A stretch of 32,044 bases of DNA from Byssochlamys sp. IMV 00236. Its lineage: Eukaryota; Ascomycota; Eurotiomycetes; Eurotiales; Thermoascaceae. Below, in pieces: positions 29,207-32,044 of this stretch (positions are counted from its first letter, which is position 1; every line of letters starts with the position of its first letter). Location of the stretch: positions 1 through 32,044 of the forward strand of contig MSJH02000399.1 of NCBI GenBank assembly GCA_001931875.2, written 5' to 3'. The translations under genes were made by a program, and so were the position numbers. Below the pieces are notes generated by a model. That model had not been told where the DNA came from. It worked only from the letters and a program-made list of their open reading frames with translations, and did no database searches.

Positions 29207-32044
29207 TTAAGTAAACACAACAGGAGGAATGGCTTCTTGCATTACTGAAGATGTCATGTTGGTGTTTTTCAAGTATTCTGTTGAGAATTGTACAAGATGG
29301 CCACGTATTTCGTTTAATTTCGCTTGTACTTCTTTAGCTGAATATTTCCATGGTTCGGCGATATGTCCCTGTAGGACACGAGTTGGGTCAGGTATAAACT
29401 GACGATGTTGCTCGACAGAATGAACTTGCAAGAAAAAAACGATTCAATACATATTTTTATTAAAACAGGATAAAACTTACCTGTATCATCGGGGACGCAT
29501 TTAAAAAGTTCTCTGTAAATCAATGTATTCTTTTCTGCAATCTTGTTCCAGACGTTAAAATAAAACTCATCATCCAAAGGATCCATCACGATACGATTTT
29601 CTTTACGTCGATGATCAAAGGTATCTGATGCAGAAGTATCGAGTAGACCGAGATGTTCTTTGAATAATTGCATTCTTAACGTCAAGGCATAACTTGAAGC
29701 CTTATACTGGAACATAAAGGTATTAGATTTAGACTTTTTTAAACAGAATACATACAGGTTCTCCATTCATTTTTGAATCCATTGTGTCTGTATCTTCAAT
29801 GATCACTGCAATTTCAGAGTCTCTGTTTCCTAGTTGAGATCTATCATTTAAGTTGGCTATTGGTTTAAAAGGATCTTAGTAAAGTCTTTACAAAAAAGAT
29901 TGTAAAGTATACCTGATCCACAAATGACAATTCTGTCATCAACAATCATAAGCTTCGAGTGAATATAAACCTGTTCAGTAACATAATCCATTCTTCCATC
30001 ATCTGCATAATAAAGGTTTTGTTGAATGTTCACATTAGGCTCATCAGTTACCGTATTCGATCTTGATCTTGTACGTCGTTTTCTTTTCCCGTCTAAAAAT
30101 GCACTTGGTGAACTAGACGGACGTTTAATCTTGCCCCAGTTTCTCAGACTGTAAAAGCCAATGTATTCATGAATGGGTATATTATCCTTTTTAAGTTGCT
30201 CAAATATGGAATATTTGCCACGACAGATCGATCTGTATTGATATTGAGCAACCGATCGAAGTGGCATTGATCTTCTGTCAACCTGAACAAAGTCGCCCTC
30301 AAAGCCAGGAGCACTTGGTATTACAACAATGACTCGAAATTTTTGCTTTTCTTTATGGGCCCTTTTAATCCTTTCTACAATAGCTTGACCTATTTTGTTC
30401 TTTATCAGCTTATCATCAGGGCTTGTTGTAGTGACTGAAAATAATGTGTCAAGATATGTTGCTTTGCAGATTATAAATGAGTACTTACTAAAGAATTGAT
30501 TTTCAATGTATATAAAGTGTTTTGCTTTAAATATGCATTCCATGTAGGCATTGTATATCGAATACTACTCTTTGACTATAGTTTATCTATTCAAACTAAC
30601 CATCTTCACTTACCTCTCGTACGATCCCTTGGCTCCATTCTGCGCTGCTTCTTAACACCTGAACTTTGCATGTTCCCTTAAACTTGGTTTCATCTCTCGT
30701 AGCAACATACTCCCCTTTTGGTAATAAGAAAGGAATGTCATCTCTATCCTTTGCGCGATTCGCTTTTATAAAATTCCATCTCTGTACAAAATGCCTAGCA
30801 ACATCTCTTGCGGGTGATCCAACCTGTCATTTTCCCTCTTTAGTTCTTTAGACAGCTTCAATCTTTTTTACTTTTACTTACCATAGCTGTATGGATATCA
30901 TGCCATGGCATCCTAGGTGTTGTTGTTTTATCGATCAGCTCGGTACCATACTGGCTAACTATCAGTAGAGAGAGAGAGAGAGAGGGAGTAAAGAATATTA
31001 CTTTTCTTTTCCTTTTATTTTTGAGTTACAAACCTTTTTGAAAATCTTTAATCCTTGGATTGGAATAGTCTTGCCCAGGGAACACTTCCCAAGATATATC
31101 AGTTGAATCATAATCTGTGAGTTCATGAGCCTGTGTATCATATCGTCTATAAAAATTTTTAGCTTGTGTGTGTATAAACTGCTTCTAACATCTTACCCAA
31201 AGCAAAGATCTAATCCTCCTACAAAGGCTAAGCGATTATCAATAACAAGTATTTTCTACAGCATACGCAAAACAAGTTAGCTGTTTGTAAATCGCGCCAA
31301 GTTAAACAAACCTCATGATGTGCCCAAAATGGAGAAGAAGTGAGGTTGGCATGTCTTTGAACTATAATATTGGGATGTACAGTCTGCATCCAATCTTTTG
31401 TATACTGGGAGTCTAATGGCAAAGCAACAGAGACATTCTTATAAAGAACAATATATATCATGATGCCTTCACAAGCCTTTCTCTTCAAAAGTCGGTCCAG
31501 ACGGAATTCTTCATTACCCTTAGGAGGTCTTCGTAAGTACTATAGCACAATTCAGTAAGTTTTAAGCTTTCTTTGCCTTCACTTTTGATTAATACTAGCT
31601 GTGGGCTCTACATATGGATGTGTGTGAGATTGAATATCTGATAACCACAAATAAAACTTACCAGCCACCAATCTTCAATATATATTTCTGACTTGGCTGA
31701 AATGATGGCATGAATGACTGCTTCATAATAGTCTAGAGAAATGTTTCAAGATATAAAAAAGACTTTTAGGGTAATATACATAAAGATCTCTTACCACGTC
31801 CATCCACAAACCACTTTGCTTTGGCGTGTTCTCTTAGAGGAGCAAAAGATCCGAAACGTTGGTTCATAGCCCATGGACTTTCTTTCTGCGCCCTTTCAAG
31901 ACTTTCCAGCCATTCGTCTGTATATCTTGACGGAGGGCTCTTTATTTCGATCTTTCGTGTAGAATTTGATATAATAAAGTGAACAGAACCAAAAGTCGTA
32001 CTTCCCTGTCCTTTTAATCTAACCTTCAAGTGTCTATCAAATAA
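29207..32044 (-). CDS. Phospholipase D (PLD1/Spo14 type), 5' end beyond the window
   Basis: PLD1/Spo14 enzymes cleave phosphatidylcholine to phosphatidic acid and choline, acting in membrane traffic and signalling. Twelve exons are visible: from 32044 (open) to 31795, 31732-31662, 31539-31312, 31255-31197, 31146-31034, 30958-30882, 30823-30614, 30564-30489, 30434-29913, 29856-29756, 29706-29481 and 29424-29207, coding 716 aa of the C-terminal part. The right-edge sequence ([17 protein letters not shown]) looks like the end of the PH region. [15 protein letters not shown] leads into HKD motif 1, [20 protein letters not shown] motif 2 is [20 protein letters not shown] followed by NLNDRSQLG. Both His, Lys and Asp are intact. 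IENQFFI and the PLD C-terminal [16 protein letters not shown] are present. A basic Arg/Ser insert (about 30060-30110) precedes HKD2. A possible acceptor at 32033 could make the first visible exon slightly shorter. Confidence 0.94.
30967..30987. repeat. (AG)n repeat in a PLD intron
   Basis: In gene orientation this is a CT run just before the acceptor of the intron between exons 31146-31034 and 30958-30882. It probably doubles as the polypyrimidine tract. Confidence 0.75.

Overview
The window looks like nuclear DNA of a filamentous fungus, most likely a mucoromycete (Mucor/Rhizopus-type). It is AT-rich, its genes are broken by many short introns of about 50-75 nt with GTA/AAG-type donors, and spaces between genes are short. 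The gene complement also fits: a GH134 mannanase of the Rhizopus type, an HMG-CoA reductase paralog with a shortened N-terminus, a cytosolic GH36 alpha-galactosidase, and fossils of DIRS-like and Tc1/IS630-like elements. I rebuilt exon-intron structures by hand from reading frame, splice sites and family similarity. All introns used are GT-AG except one GC-AG intron in the Ku70 gene.

Layout. 382-2137 (-) ALG11 mannosyltransferase; 2506-4445 (+) PRP39 U1 snRNP factor; 4579-6362 (-) four-BRCT Rtt107/Brc1-like protein; 6.8-8.1 kb, decayed gene remnant (-); 8374-9242 (+) SURF4/Erv29 cargo receptor; 9317-11634 (+) GH36 alpha-galactosidase; 11793-13373 (-) alpha-arrestin with PY motifs; 13570-16111 (-) Ku70, 14 exons; 16235-16525 (-) small PPxY single-pass membrane protein; 16722-18711 (+) secreted beta-helix protein; 18752-19901 (-) aldo-keto reductase; 20.4-21.4 kb, decayed gene (+); 21446-21994 (-) GH134 mannanase; 22407-23707 (-) DHHC palmitoyltransferase; 23861-25185 (+) secreted cysteine-rich protein with an acidic Ser/Asp tail; 25.4-26.0 kb, DIRS-like tyrosine recombinase fossil (-); 26.4-26.7 kb, Tc1/IS630-like transposase fossil (-); 26915-28592 (-) HMG-CoA reductase lacking the sterol-sensing domain; 29207-32044 (-) phospholipase D, continuing past the right edge.

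The genes do not form one pathway. Loose themes are the secretory pathway and cell surface (ALG11, SURF4, DHHC enzyme, GH134, beta-helix protein, secreted Cys-rich protein, PPxY membrane protein, alpha-arrestin), genome maintenance (Ku70, BRCT protein), and lipid or isoprenoid metabolism (HMG-CoA reductase, PLD). Intact genes are tightly packed, with convergent ends as close as 40 bp and a divergent start pair 153 bp apart. The larger gaps hold decayed coding sequence. I see no CRISPR array, rRNA, tRNA or obvious new multi-gene system. The points most worth a second look are the GC-AG intron, the two mobile-element fossils, the two unidentified decayed genes, the short BRCT protein, the truncated HMG-CoA reductase and the small PPxY membrane protein.
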